Shown one piece after another: positions 8,521 through 17,786 of a stretch of 61,935 nucleotides of DNA. The stretch is from IMG/VR virus record IMGVR_UViG_3300021976_000013, positions 1 to 61,935 of that record, one strand, 5' to 3'. Numbering within the stretch: position 1 is the stretch's first letter; every line of letters begins with the position of its first letter. The stretch comes from a virus. A program made the translations under genes and the position numbers. The notes beneath the pieces were generated by a model. It saw only the letters and a program-made list of their open reading frames with translations. It ran no database searches and was not told the DNA's origin.

Positions 8521-9036
8521 ATGCCACTCGATACACAGTTCGTTACCTCGCTGGCAGCGAATCAGACGGCTACTCCGCTTGACATGTCAGTGTCACCCGT
8601 AGCAGCGCTGGCGTACACCAAGACGATCTCGCTAACCACCGGTACCGGGTTGAACCAAGCCGATCAGATTTTCTTTGATCAGCGAACGATCGCGATCTCC
8701 GGTACGGATGATCTCGATCTGGCAGGCGGCGTCACGCACTCGATCACCGGTGCCGCATTCTCGTTCGCGAGGATCAAAGGGATCCTGATCTATGCGGCCA
8801 TCGCGAACACGAACAATGTGGTCGTCGGTGGCGCGGCGGCGACTCAGTTCGCTACGTGGGTCGGTGCGGCAGCACATACGGTCACGGTCCGTCCGGGCGG
8901 GATGTTCATGCTCTTCGCCCCCGATGCCACGGCGTACGCGGTCACGGCCGCAACGGCTGATCTGCTCCGGATCGCCAACTCTGGCGCGGTCTCGACTGTC
9001 CTGTACGACATCATCCTTATCGGCGCGAGCGCATAG
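8521..9036 (+). CDS. Structural protein, second of a tandem pair
   Basis: A 171-residue paralogue of the preceding gene, more similar in its C-terminal two thirds than in its N-terminus. The pair therefore arose by duplication followed by N-terminal divergence. If these are decoration proteins, the pair could occupy different lattice sites. A GGGGGG-containing site precedes ATG 8521. One TGAC-N8-GTCA palindrome (8580-8595) lies in its 5' part. Confidence 0.75.
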   Translation: MPLDTQFVTSLAANQTATPLDMSVSPVAALAYTKTISLTTGTGLNQADQIFFDQRTIAISGTDDLDLAGGVTHSITGAAFSFARIKGILIYAAIANTNNVVVGGAAATQFATWVGAAAHTVTVRPGGMFMLFAPDATAYAVTAATADLLRIANSGAVSTVLYDIILIGASA

Positions 9037-9047
9037 GAAGGTTGATC

Positions 9048-9350
9048 ATGGAAATGGTGTGGATGTGCCATCCGAACCTTCCTGGTCAGGAGACGGAAGT
9101 ACCGGCATCGGCGATGCCCACTTACGGCATGTCCGGCTGGCTACTCATGGACGGGCCGCCAGAGCCGAAGCCGGATCCGGAAGTCGCTCGCGCGAGTGTG
9201 CACAGCGAGCCACGCGAAGAGCCGAGCGACTCCGAGAGCATGAAGCCGAAGGATCGCAAACCGGCCGACAAATCCACTGACACTAAAGAGTCAACCGGCG
9301 CTAAGGGATCTTCCAAGAGCGCTTCTAGCGCGAAAGGAAGTGATCACTAA
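9048..9350 (+). CDS. Small neck/tail protein with disordered tail
   Basis: A 100-residue protein. The first 45 residues contain a short MVWMCHPNLPG segment; the remainder is a highly charged Lys/Ser/Asp/Glu tail that is surely unfolded. ATG 9048 is preceded by GGAAG and a GATC; a TTG at 9042 is less likely. It overlaps the tail tube gene by 1 nt. No family recognised. Confidence 0.65.
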   Translation: MEMVWMCHPNLPGQETEVPASAMPTYGMSGWLLMDGPPEPKPDPEVARASVHSEPREEPSDSESMKPKDRKPADKSTDTKESTGAKGSSKSASSAKGSDH

Positions 9351-9838
9351 TGGTCGCGACTCCGATCACTGCCGTCAACCGGTATTGGCCGGTCGGCACG
9401 ACGAAATGGCTATGGGTTCCAGCGGTAGCGAACTACACCGTTGCGATCACCCGAGCCGAGATCAACGCGGGTACCGATCTATCCGGCGAAATCAATGACA
9501 TCGCAGGCTGGACGGTCACGTCCAATCAGATCGACACGCCCGACGTCAACAGCCGATTCCGCTCCAAGATCCCTGGCCCGATCGAGGCGGAAGACAGTTC
9601 ACTCACTCTGTACGCGGACCCGAGCACGACCGACGTCCGGCAACTCTTGCCCCGTGACACGGCGGGCTATGTGGTCCGGCTCGACGGTGGCGACGTGGCC
9701 GGTCGGCGTTGTTCGATCTTCCCCGTGAAGGTCGCGAGCCAGAACAAGATGATGGGGACCGACGAAGAGGCGGGCCGCATCGAGATCAGCTTCACCATCA
9801 CGCGTGTGCCTGCGGAAGACCTGGTCATTCCTGCGTAA
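9350..9838 (+). CDS. Major tail (tube) protein
   Basis: A 162-residue protein directly ahead of the tail-assembly chaperones and tape measure, the conserved place of the tail tube gene. Strands such as GWTVTSNQIDTPDV and the C-terminal RIEISFTITRVPAED segment match the beta-sandwich of siphovirus tube proteins. It polymerises into hexameric rings forming the tail tube. ATG overlaps the upstream TAA. Confidence 0.82.
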   Translation: MVATPITAVNRYWPVGTTKWLWVPAVANYTVAITRAEINAGTDLSGEINDIAGWTVTSNQIDTPDVNSRFRSKIPGPIEAEDSSLTLYADPSTTDVRQLLPRDTAGYVVRLDGGDVAGRRCSIFPVKVASQNKMMGTDEEAGRIEISFTITRVPAEDLVIPA

Positions 9839-9858
9839 GCGTGAGTGCATGGGCGTTC

Positions 9859-9883
9859 ATGATCGGGACATTGCTCCCGATCA
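9859..9883 (+). terminator. Hairpin after the tail tube gene
   Basis: Inverted repeat ATGATCGGGA/TCCCGATCAT in the 89-bp gap between tube and chaperone genes, without a U-tract. It may attenuate transcription so that the tube protein exceeds downstream products. Confidence 0.5.
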
Positions 9884-9927
9884 TGTGCGTCATACCCGAG
9901 GGACGACGAGTTAGGAAGATCAACATC

Positions 9928-10344
9928 ATGGGAAGTCTGCTCAAAAAAGAAGACCTTTGGCAGATCACGGCCGACCTTCCGGCCGAAGAGGTCGAGGTGT
10001 TCGACTCTAACGGCAAGCTCGCAGGCGTGATCAAGGTTCGCGGACTCACCGGATCGGAGCTGACCAAGTATCAGGAGTCTCTGACGATCCGGCTGTCGAG
10101 CGGGCAGACCAGGCCAAACGTGAGATTCGCGATGGCCAAACTGATCGTCCTGACGGCGATCAACGACGACGGATCTCCGTATTTCGAGGTCAGCGACACA
10201 AAGCATCTCGACGACGCACCGGCCAAGATCCTGGTCCCGCTGTTCGAGTCGGCGCAGAGACTCTGCGGACTCACCGAGGACACGTTCAAGGAGATGACCG
10301 AGGGTTTCGAGCCAATGCCGAGCGAAGGTTCCGATTCCGACTAG
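9928..10344 (+). CDS. Tail assembly chaperone, upstream frame (G-like)
   Basis: A 138-residue protein between the tube and tape measure genes. Position and the frameshift site make it the lambda G equivalent: a chaperone that keeps the tape measure soluble during tail assembly and is not part of the virion. The C-terminal ~20 residues are acidic. A GGAAG site supports ATG 9928. A slippery heptamer lies 36 nt before its stop. Confidence 0.8.
   Translation: MGSLLKKEDLWQITADLPAEEVEVFDSNGKLAGVIKVRGLTGSELTKYQESLTIRLSSGQTRPNVRFAMAKLIVLTAINDDGSPYFEVSDTKHLDDAPAKILVPLFESAQRLCGLTEDTFKEMTEGFEPMPSEGSDSD
10302..10308 (+). other. Programmed -1 frameshift site GGGTTTC
   Basis: G GGT TTC in the zero frame of the upstream chaperone is a canonical X XXY YYZ slippery heptamer. 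A -1 slip here enters exactly the frame of the downstream ORF (10347-10592), and no stop lies between them. This would make a fused chaperone, as lambda GT. Confidence 0.8.
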
Positions 10345-10346
10345 CC

Positions 10347-10592
10347 ATGGCGCTCGGCAAGTCCATCTCCGAAGTCAACCAAATGTCCGCGTGGGAGATC
10401 AAGGAATGGGAAGCGTACGAGCGGGTAACCGGGCAGTTCGGACAGGAACGTAACGATCAGCTCGCGGCGATGCTGGCAAAAACGATCGTGAACCTCTTCC
10501 GGAGCAAGGGCAGCAAGACGGCAGTGACAACGGACTTCATACCGAAGTGGGGTTTCGAGGAGGTGAACGGGGATGGCCGGGAGCATCCGTAA
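10347..10592 (+). CDS. Tail assembly chaperone, downstream frame (T-like)
   Basis: An 81-residue frame expressed mainly as the C-terminal extension of the upstream chaperone through the -1 frameshift at 10302-10308. MSAWEIKEWEAYE and the following helix resemble the small T-like/DUF4035 domains that bind the tape measure. ATG 10347 lies 2 nt after the upstream stop but has no good ribosome-binding site, which favours frameshift expression. It overlaps the tape measure start. Confidence 0.8.
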   Translation: MALGKSISEVNQMSAWEIKEWEAYERVTGQFGQERNDQLAAMLAKTIVNLFRSKGSKTAVTTDFIPKWGFEEVNGDGREHP

Positions 10593-13500
10593 TCTCATGG
10601 TCCGGCTCGGCGTTGAAGTGGACGACCGGGGAGCCAAGAAATTTGGATCTTCGATGGACCGGCTGACCGGGCAGGCCAAAAGCTTCGGTATCGCTATGGG
10701 TCTGGCGTTCGGCGCGTCCACGGTGATCGACTTCGCTCGCGACTCGATCAGGGCAGCGAGTGATCTTTCTGAATCGATGTCCAAGACGAACGTGGTGTTT
10801 GGATCTTCGTCTAAGGCGGTGACGGATTTCTCTCGGAATGCGGCCACGGCCATGGGTCAGAGCCAGCAAACGGCTTTGGAAGCCACAGCCACATTCGGAA
10901 ACTTGTTCGTATCTATGAAGATCGGTCAGCCTGCGGCGGCCGGTATGTCCATGAAGATGGTTCAGCTCGCGTCCGATCTTGCGTCGTTCAACAACGTCAA
11001 GCCGGAAGAGGCGCTCTTGGCCCTTCGCTCTGGTTTGGTCGGCGAGACGGAGCCTCTTCGGAAGTTCGGGATCAACCTGAACGAATCGACGCTCAAGGCC
11101 GAAGCGATGCGGCTCGGACTCGGCAAGATCGGGCCGACCCTGACGCCACTGCAAAAGGCTCAAGCGTCCTATTCGCTGATCTTGCAGCAGAGCAAGACAG
11201 CTCAGGGCGACTTCGCACGCACGTCCGGAGGGCTGGCCAACCAACAGCGGATCTTGAACGCACAGTTCATGGACGCCAAGGCGGCCATTGGGGAGGCGCT
11301 GCTTCCTGCGGCGCTGGCGCTCACGAAATGGGCGACCGGTTCATTCATCCCTGCTCTCAAGTCGTCGGTGCAATGGGCTAAGGAGAATTCCGGCACGATC
11401 AAGACGCTGGCTATCGCGGTCGGCGTGCTGGTCGGCGCGTATGCATTGATCAAGGGGACCATGCTTGCGGTCAATGGGATCATGATCGTTAGCAAGGGAG
11501 TCATGCTTGCGTGGGCCGCCGCGACGAAGATCGCTCAAATGATCTCTACCGGGTTCGGATCCAAGATCAGCGCGCTGTCCGGAATCTGGGACAGTGTACG
11601 GCTAAAGACCATGTACGCGACGGAAGCGGTCAGCAAGGCCGGTGGGCCTATGAAGGCTCTCAACAGCTCGATCGGTGGCATGAGCGGTGCTGCCAGTAAG
11701 GCCAAGGGTGCACTGTCGAGCGTCGGCGGGATGCTCGCTTCGGGCGGTCCGTGGGGGATCGCTATTGGTGCGGCTATCGCGGCCGTCGGTTGGTTCGCCA
11801 CCCGGAACGACGAAGCGGAAGCGCGGGTGTCGGCGCTCTCGGACGCGATCAAGGAAGACTCGGGAGTGCTCGGCACCAACACCCGAGCCAAGATCGCTAG
11901 CACGCTCCAGACTCAGGGCATGCTCGACGCAGCGAACAAGCTCGGGCTCAGTTCAAAGGTCGTTACTGACGCGGTGCTCGGCGAGGGCAACGCTATGAAG
12001 ATCGTTGACGCGCGGCTGAATTCGCTGGCTACCGCGACGGTCGTTTACGGCGGTCGAGCTGGCCAGGGTACGACCGCGACGAAGCAACTGACCGGCGCGG
12101 CCGACGAGCTTTTCAACATGATCCATGGTGGTAACTCCGAACTGACCGAAGCGCAGCGCAAGCAGAAGCAACTGAACGACGCTTTGGGGATCACTACGAC
12201 CACCGGCAAGGATGCGACCAAGACGATCGGCGGGCTCGGTGACGAAGCGGTCACGACGGCCGGTGGGGTGGGCAAGCTCAATGACAAGCTGTCCAAGTTC
12301 AACAGCTTGACCGGAGATGCTGATCAAGCCGGGATCGACTTCCGGAACACGATCGATGACATGACGTCCGCGTTCAAGAAAAACGGGCTGGCGATCGACA
12401 AGCGAACCGGCTCGTTCAACCTGAACACCCGGAAGGGCCGCGACAACAACTCGATGTTGATCGACGCTATCCGCAAGGCGGGCGATCACGCGGATAAGGT
12501 CTTTAAGGAAACTAACTCTGTCAAGCTGGCTAACAAGACCTTTGACGCAGAGATCAAGATGATCCGTGGAGTGATCACCAAGCACGGCGAGTCGTCGCGA
12601 TCTGTACAGAAGTTGATCGACAAGTACGTTGACGCCAAAAACAAGATCAATAGCGCTACCAACGGGATCAAGAACAAGACGGTGCGGATCGAGGTCAAGG
12701 CCGGTGGGACTCTGATCGGCTACCACGTGCAGGGTGGAACCCTGCTCAAGGCGTCCGGTGGCGTGCTGCCTGGTTACTCGCCTGGCCGAGATGTGCATAT
12801 GTTCCAGAGCCCTACTGGCGGCACGCTTGGGCTGTCTGGTGGCGAAGCTGTCATGCGTCCGGAGTGGACGCGCGCGGTCGGCGAGCAGAACGTCAACCTG
12901 ATGAACGCGGCAGCACAGACAGGCGGACCGAATGCGGTTCGACGCATGCTCGCTGGCGGGGTGGGCCGGTACGGGCTCGGTGGCGAAGGTGCGTACTTCG
13001 CTCAGGGCGGGATCATCTCAAAGGGGTCGGTCACCGGAGTCTCGTCTGTCCAGAACATGGCCACGAAAGCGAGCGCGCTCTACTCCATGTGGGCCAAGAA
13101 CATCGGTACGAGCCTTTCTAAGGCGCTTAGCAAGCTCTTGGGTGTCGGTGGTCCCAAGGTGCAAAAGGCGCTCGCATGGGCCAAGTCACAGAGCGGCAAG
13201 CCCTACATCTGGGGAGGTGTCGGACCGCGCGGTTACGACTGCTCCGGATTCATGAGTGCGATCACCAACGTGATCCACGGGAAGTCTCCGTACTCCCGGC
13301 TTTTCAGCACACACAGTTTCGGATCAAGTGGTCCGTCCGGGTTCGTCAAGAATCTCCAGAGTGGTTTCAAGGTTGGTGTCACCAACGCGGGTGTCGGGCA
13401 CATGGCCGGAACACTTGGGAAGACCAATGTGGAGTCAAACGGATCACAAGGCGTCCACTACGGGAGCGGCGCTCGCGGATGGAACAACGGCCTGTTCGGA

Positions 13501-13788
13501 TCTCACTACGGACTCAAGATGTCTCGCGGTGGCGTTCTACAGCCGTTCACGATGGACAACGGTGGGATCTTGACGCCGGGATCGTCGGCCGTCAACGGCA
13601 CGCGCGAACCGGAAGCGGTCTTCACCCGTAAGCAATGGGACGGGCAGGGACGCGGCGGCGGTGATACGTACAACATCACCGTGCTTGCGACTCCCGGCAC
13701 CGACAAGGCAGCGCTCGGCAAGGAAGTGTACGAGCTACTCAAGGAATACAAGCGGCGCTCTAAGAACGGCGGGAGTCTAGATCTATGA
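10573..13788 (+). CDS. Tape measure protein with NlpC/P60-like domain
   Basis: At 1071 residues this is the longest gene of the window. Residues 1-260 resemble the TMP N-terminal domain of siphophages; hydrophobic helices lie around residues 275-315 and 385-410; a Gly-rich part follows. From about residue 860 comes an NlpC/P60-like peptidase domain with Cys890 in YDCSG and candidate His943 and His962. The tape measure sets tail length and the peptidase domain probably opens peptidoglycan during DNA entry. GGAGG upstream supports ATG 10573. Encoded tail length would be roughly 150 nm if 1.5 Å per residue applies (general rule, not measured). Confidence 0.92.
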   Translation: MAGSIRNLMVRLGVEVDDRGAKKFGSSMDRLTGQAKSFGIAMGLAFGASTVIDFARDSIRAASDLSESMSKTNVVFGSSSKAVTDFSRNAATAMGQSQQTALEATATFGNLFVSMKIGQPAAAGMSMKMVQLASDLASFNNVKPEEALLALRSGLVGETEPLRKFGINLNESTLKAEAMRLGLGKIGPTLTPLQKAQASYSLILQQSKTAQGDFARTSGGLANQQRILNAQFMDAKAAIGEALLPAALALTKWATGSFIPALKSSVQWAKENSGTIKTLAIAVGVLVGAYALIKGTMLAVNGIMIVSKGVMLAWAAATKIAQMISTGFGSKISALSGIWDSVRLKTMYATEAVSKAGGPMKALNSSIGGMSGAASKAKGALSSVGGMLASGGPWGIAIGAAIAAVGWFATRNDEAEARVSALSDAIKEDSGVLGTNTRAKIASTLQTQGMLDAANKLGLSSKVVTDAVLGEGNAMKIVDARLNSLATATVVYGGRAGQGTTATKQLTGAADELFNMIHGGNSELTEAQRKQKQLNDALGITTTTGKDATKTIGGLGDEAVTTAGGVGKLNDKLSKFNSLTGDADQAGIDFRNTIDDMTSAFKKNGLAIDKRTGSFNLNTRKGRDNNSMLIDAIRKAGDHADKVFKETNSVKLANKTFDAEIKMIRGVITKHGESSRSVQKLIDKYVDAKNKINSATNGIKNKTVRIEVKAGGTLIGYHVQGGTLLKASGGVLPGYSPGRDVHMFQSPTGGTLGLSGGEAVMRPEWTRAVGEQNVNLMNAAAQTGGPNAVRRMLAGGVGRYGLGGEGAYFAQGGIISKGSVTGVSSVQNMATKASALYSMWAKNIGTSLSKALSKLLGVGGPKVQKALAWAKSQSGKPYIWGGVGPRGYDCSGFMSAITNVIHGKSPYSRLFSTHSFGSSGPSGFVKNLQSGFKVGVTNAGVGHMAGTLGKTNVESNGSQGVHYGSGARGWNNGLFGSHYGLKMSRGGVLQPFTMDNGGILTPGSSAVNGTREPEAVFTRKQWDGQGRGGGDTYNITVLATPGTDKAALGKEVYELLKEYKRRSKNGGSLDL

Positions 13789-16226
13789 GCGTCCCTGTGC
13801 TGATCGCTGAGATCATGTTCGATGATCCAACGTGGACCGACGTGAGCGCGTACGTACGCTCTGCCAGCGTCCACAGAGGGTCAAGCCGGGTGGACTCCCC
13901 CACCCTTCGCTATGAGGCCGGTACGGCCACTCTCAAGCTCGACAACAGGGACCGTAGGTTTGACCCGACGAATCTCGCGGGACCGTACGTCTCGGGCGGC
14001 GGTGGCGCTGGCACGTCCGGCTTGATCTATTTCGACAACACGCTGAATCAGGTGTTCGGCGTAGGGCTCACGGTTGACATTAAGAGCGTGAGTTCTTCGG
14101 TCGCGGCGTCGGTGGTCAACGTGACCAGCAAAGCGACCGGTACGACCGGATCTTTTTCGGTGAACAAACCGACGGGCACCGTGAGCGGCCACCGGGTGAT
14201 GATCATTCACTTCTGTGACATCGGCGATCTCTCGGATATGGGCACGCCCACGGGCGGCGCATCGTGGGGAACTGTGCTGGCGTCCGACTCCCAAGGCAGC
14301 GATGCTTTCCAGTGCAAGATATGGATCAAGACGGCTGGTGGATCCGAGCCGAGCACGTACGCCATGACGCAAAACTCCGGATCGGACGGAGTGGTGTTCG
14401 TGATCACTATCCGGGATGCGGACAATGCAGCTACTCCGGTGTTCGCGTTCACCGACAACAACGAATCGAGTACGTTCGAGACTCCGAGCACAACGCCGGT
14501 CGGCACCAACGCGCTGGAGATCCGCGCGTGTGGCGGATCGACCTACGGAGACAGTCCATCATCGTGGACAGCGGATCCGGCCGACGGGTTTTCAGAGCTT
14601 GGCGACAAGCAATCCAACAGCTTCACGTGCGGTGGTCTGTTCTCGAAATCGCTCAGCGGAGTGTCGTCCGGTGTTGGTACCGGCACGCGAGTGCTTCCCA
14701 TGCGACCAATCCGGTTGCGTGCCACATGGCCCTTCACCGCGACAACCAACCTGATCCAAAATCCGTCGTTCGAGGTGGACACCACCGGCTGGACCAACAT
14801 CACCAACAGCGGGATTGCGCGTGTCACAAGCGTCTCGTGGATCGGTGGCGCTGCCCTAGAAGTCCGACGTACGGCGTCGGCTACGAACTTCGCTTACGCC
14901 GGTCGAGCTACCAGCGTAGCCGCTGGCGGCGCGACCGTGGGAGTCACGGTCAGTCTGTCGGCCTACGTCTATGTTCCGGCAGCGAGCTTTTCCAAGGTCA
15001 CCGGGATCAAGGTCGGAGCTGTTGGGATGGCTCAGGCGTTCGTAGACATCTCCGGACTGGTCGCTGACCAGTGGTACCGGGTGACCCGCTCGGCGGCGCT
15101 CTCGACGACTCTGGACGACGTAGAGGTACAGTTCTGGACCGACGACACGCACGCGGATGGCCAGGTAGTCGGCTACGTTGACGCGGTCCAAGCGGAAGTC
15201 AAGCCAGCGCCTACCGGATACTGCGACGGCGATCAACCGGCCTGCTCGTGGACGGGCACCGCACACAACAGCTCGACGACGCGGCCAAGCACGTTCACGT
15301 TCCCGATCTTCCGAGGGTTCATCGATCAGTGGGACATCTCGTGGACGGCCGATGTTGACTCTGAAGTGTCAGTGCCGTGCACCGACGGTTTCAAGGTCAT
15401 GGGCTCGATCGATCGCGTTGCGCTTGGCGCGCCGGTCGGAGTCGGTGAGCTGTCCGGCGCACGTATCACACGGATCTTGAATTCCATCGGCTGGCCAATC
15501 GGCGAACGAGTGATCGGCACTGGTGGATCAACAGTCCAAGGAACCACGCTCGCGGACAACGGACTGACGGAGCTGTTCCTAGTTTCTGACTCCGAGCTTG
15601 GTGAGTTCTACATGGACGCGTCAGGACTCGCCACCTTCCGAAGTCGATCGGCGCTCTTCAGTGACACGCGATCGGTCAATGTGCAAGCTGACTTCGGAGA
15701 CGGAGGAACCGGAGCAGGAGAACTTCCGTACCATGACGTCGTGATCAGCTATGACGACGTGCAGCTCTACAACGATGCGCACATAGCTCGGACCGGTGGC
15801 ACGTCGCAGACCTGGCAAGATGCTGATTCGATCACTGAATACCTGACACACACGTTCGAGCGTACGGATCTTGTACTTCAATCTGATGCGGAGTCTCTCA
15901 GCTACGCACAGTGGATCGTCTACATCTCGAAAGATCCAGAACTGCGGTTCGATCAGCTCGTGATTCGTCCGCAGAAGCAAGAGGATGATCTTTTCCCACA
16001 GGTCTTGGATCGCGAGATTGGGGATCGGGTAAAGATCACCCGACGGCCACCGGGCGGCGGATCTCCCGTGGTCCGAGAGGTATTCGTCCGTGGGCTGGAG
16101 CTGAATATCGAACAATACTTCTGGGAGATCACTTACAATCTTCAGTCAGCGACCAAGGTCGGATCCTTCCTGACTCTTGGTCATCCGATCCTTGGCAAGA
16201 TCGGGCTCAACGGATTGAGGTTCTGA
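13785..16226 (+). CDS. Minor tail protein with carbohydrate-binding-like module
   Basis: An 813-residue protein overlapping the tape measure stop (ATGA). The N-terminus (VLIAEIMFDDP, then LDNRDRRFDPTNLAGPY) is the hallmark of the large minor tail proteins following the tape measure in actinophages, which combine distal-tail and baseplate roles. Residues ~320-460 begin with NLIQNPSFE and GWTN, typical of a CBM4/9-like jelly roll that could bind host surface glycans. The C-terminal part carries tail-hub-like strands (WQDADSITEY, DREIGDRVKITRRPPGG). Confidence 0.88.
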   Translation: MSVPVLIAEIMFDDPTWTDVSAYVRSASVHRGSSRVDSPTLRYEAGTATLKLDNRDRRFDPTNLAGPYVSGGGGAGTSGLIYFDNTLNQVFGVGLTVDIKSVSSSVAASVVNVTSKATGTTGSFSVNKPTGTVSGHRVMIIHFCDIGDLSDMGTPTGGASWGTVLASDSQGSDAFQCKIWIKTAGGSEPSTYAMTQNSGSDGVVFVITIRDADNAATPVFAFTDNNESSTFETPSTTPVGTNALEIRACGGSTYGDSPSSWTADPADGFSELGDKQSNSFTCGGLFSKSLSGVSSGVGTGTRVLPMRPIRLRATWPFTATTNLIQNPSFEVDTTGWTNITNSGIARVTSVSWIGGAALEVRRTASATNFAYAGRATSVAAGGATVGVTVSLSAYVYVPAASFSKVTGIKVGAVGMAQAFVDISGLVADQWYRVTRSAALSTTLDDVEVQFWTDDTHADGQVVGYVDAVQAEVKPAPTGYCDGDQPACSWTGTAHNSSTTRPSTFTFPIFRGFIDQWDISWTADVDSEVSVPCTDGFKVMGSIDRVALGAPVGVGELSGARITRILNSIGWPIGERVIGTGGSTVQGTTLADNGLTELFLVSDSELGEFYMDASGLATFRSRSALFSDTRSVNVQADFGDGGTGAGELPYHDVVISYDDVQLYNDAHIARTGGTSQTWQDADSITEYLTHTFERTDLVLQSDAESLSYAQWIVYISKDPELRFDQLVIRPQKQEDDLFPQVLDREIGDRVKITRRPPGGGSPVVREVFVRGLELNIEQYFWEITYNLQSATKVGSFLTLGHPILGKIGLNGLRF

Positions 16227-16228
16227 TC

Positions 16229-16750
16229 ATGCCCTTCAAAACGTTCGTTGACGGGCAGGTACTCACGGGCGCTGACGTCATGAAGTACTGGATTCAGCAG
16301 TACTCGATCGTCAAGCAAGCAGACGAAGTCTTGATCAGCTCCGCGACGGTCCAGAATGATAACGAGTTGATCGCTCCCTTGCTGGCTAACTCCGTCTACT
16401 GGATCGAGATCTTCGTGATCTACGAAACGATCCAAGCGGCTGATCTCAAAGTGGGCTGGTCGGTGCCCGCTGGCGCGGCGATCCATTGGTGTCCGAACGG
16501 TCAGGATGCCGCTTCAACATCGACAGTGTGGGACATTCTCAAGCGGGAGCGATCGGAAGCTAATACCGAAATCATTGGAGGTCCGGGCGCGGCGCTCGGT
16601 ACTGACGCGATCATGCCGGGCGAAGGATACGTGACGACGGCAGGAACCGCAGGAAACCTGACGTTTCAGTGGGCGCAAGGAACATTGACCGCGACCAACA
16701 CAACCGTCATGGCTAACTCTTGCTTGATCGTTCAAAGGTTGACGACCTGA
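16229..16750 (+). CDS. Tail protein, first of three tandem paralogues
   Basis: A 173-residue protein whose N-terminus (MPFKTFVDGQVLTGADV) matches the next two genes (TFVDG/TFAVG, then a short loop and a WIQQY/YFMQQ/YLIQG helix). The N-terminal patch resembles attachment segments of fibre proteins and the C-terminal two thirds are beta-rich. It probably forms or caps the tail fibre or baseplate. It starts with ATG preceded by TGATC. Confidence 0.75.
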   Translation: MPFKTFVDGQVLTGADVMKYWIQQYSIVKQADEVLISSATVQNDNELIAPLLANSVYWIEIFVIYETIQAADLKVGWSVPAGAAIHWCPNGQDAASTSTVWDILKRERSEANTEIIGGPGAALGTDAIMPGEGYVTTAGTAGNLTFQWAQGTLTATNTTVMANSCLIVQRLTT

Positions 16751-17268
16751 TGCCACTTCGTACGTTCGTAGACGGCGAGTCACCGAGTGCGGCTGACTTC
16801 AACCGCTACTTCATGCAACAGATCATGATCCGCAAACTGGTTACGGAGTCGGTGAGCCTTAACGCTACGGCACAACCGGATAACGAGCTGTTCTGTACGG
16901 TTAACGCTGGAGAGACGTACTTTGTCAACATGTTCTTGCTGTACGACGGGCTGGCGGCGGCTGACATTGAAGTGTCATTCACTGGTCCGGCTGGTGCAAC
17001 GTTCGATTATGTCTCTGACGGAGTGATCCAATCAGCGGCGGCAACTATAGATCGTTTGAGTCGAACGCATCAAGTCCTGACAACCAGCTTTCCGACTGGC
17101 GGCTGCTTTGGAGTCGGCACTAGCGTTGCCATGCTGCTTAAAGGGATCTTGATAGTGGACACGACCCCCGGAACCTTCCAATTCAATTGGTCACAGTTCG
17201 TATCGAACGCGACAGCTACCCGAGTGCTGGCCGACTCGGTAATGATGTTGAGGAGGTTGACGGACTAG
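16750..17268 (+). CDS. Tail protein, second of three tandem paralogues
   Basis: A 172-residue paralogue of its neighbours, starting at ATG 16750, which overlaps the previous TGA. The conserved parts are the first ~35 residues and a C-terminal QF/QW plus RRLT-like end. The middle differs strongly, as expected when a receptor-binding surface diversifies. It carries palindrome TGACATTGAAGTGTCA at 16962-16977. Confidence 0.75.
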   Translation: MPLRTFVDGESPSAADFNRYFMQQIMIRKLVTESVSLNATAQPDNELFCTVNAGETYFVNMFLLYDGLAAADIEVSFTGPAGATFDYVSDGVIQSAAATIDRLSRTHQVLTTSFPTGGCFGVGTSVAMLLKGILIVDTTPGTFQFNWSQFVSNATATRVLADSVMMLRRLTD

Positions 17269-17786
17269 TGGCGACAACGATCAAGACATTCGCGGTCGGT
17301 GCTCCTCCGACTGCGGCAGATCTCAACACATACTTGATCCAAGGTTCGTACATCATCAAACCGTCTGACGAGTCACGGATCACTACCACGCTGTCCAACG
17401 ATTCAGCGTTGGTGCTTCCGGTGCAAGCCAACACGCGTTACTGGCTTCAATGTCTCTTCATTACGAGTGGAGTCGCAGCATCGGACATGTCATTCAAGTT
17501 CATCGCACCAACCGGAACGACCATGCAATGGGTGTCTGATGCGCTCGGCTCAGCGGCTACGACATTCTTTGGGATCATCTCCCGGTCAGTCCAGCCGATC
17601 AGTGGAAACCCATCGTTCGGCCTAGCTACGGCCGCCGCGTTTTGTATCGCATCGTCCAAGGGGTTCATTAATGTCGGAAGCACCGGGGGGAACCTTCGGC
17701 CACAATGGGCACAAGCTGTTGTGGACGCGGGTAATCCTACGTTCATGCGAGCAGGCTCAATGATGGCAATCCGAAGGATCATGTAA
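17268..17786 (+). CDS. Tail protein, third of three tandem paralogues
   Basis: A 172-residue paralogue starting at GTG 17268, which overlaps the TAG of the previous gene (TAGTG) and is preceded by GAGGAGG. Like its siblings it has a short attachment-like N-terminus (TIKTFAVGAPPTAADL), a variable centre and a conserved RRI end. Three such copies in a row may give heteromeric fibres. Confidence 0.75.
   Translation: MATTIKTFAVGAPPTAADLNTYLIQGSYIIKPSDESRITTTLSNDSALVLPVQANTRYWLQCLFITSGVAASDMSFKFIAPTGTTMQWVSDALGSAATTFFGIISRSVQPISGNPSFGLATAAAFCIASSKGFINVGSTGGNLRPQWAQAVVDAGNPTFMRAGSMMAIRRIM

Noticed and set aside
10302-10592. The second chaperone as an independent gene only
   Set aside because: There is no good ribosome-binding site at 10347, and a canonical slippery heptamer in the right register leads into this frame.
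15660-15677. TGACACGCGATCGGTCA as a palindrome site
   Set aside because: It has 9 bases between TGAC and GTCA, one more than all 20 accepted sites.
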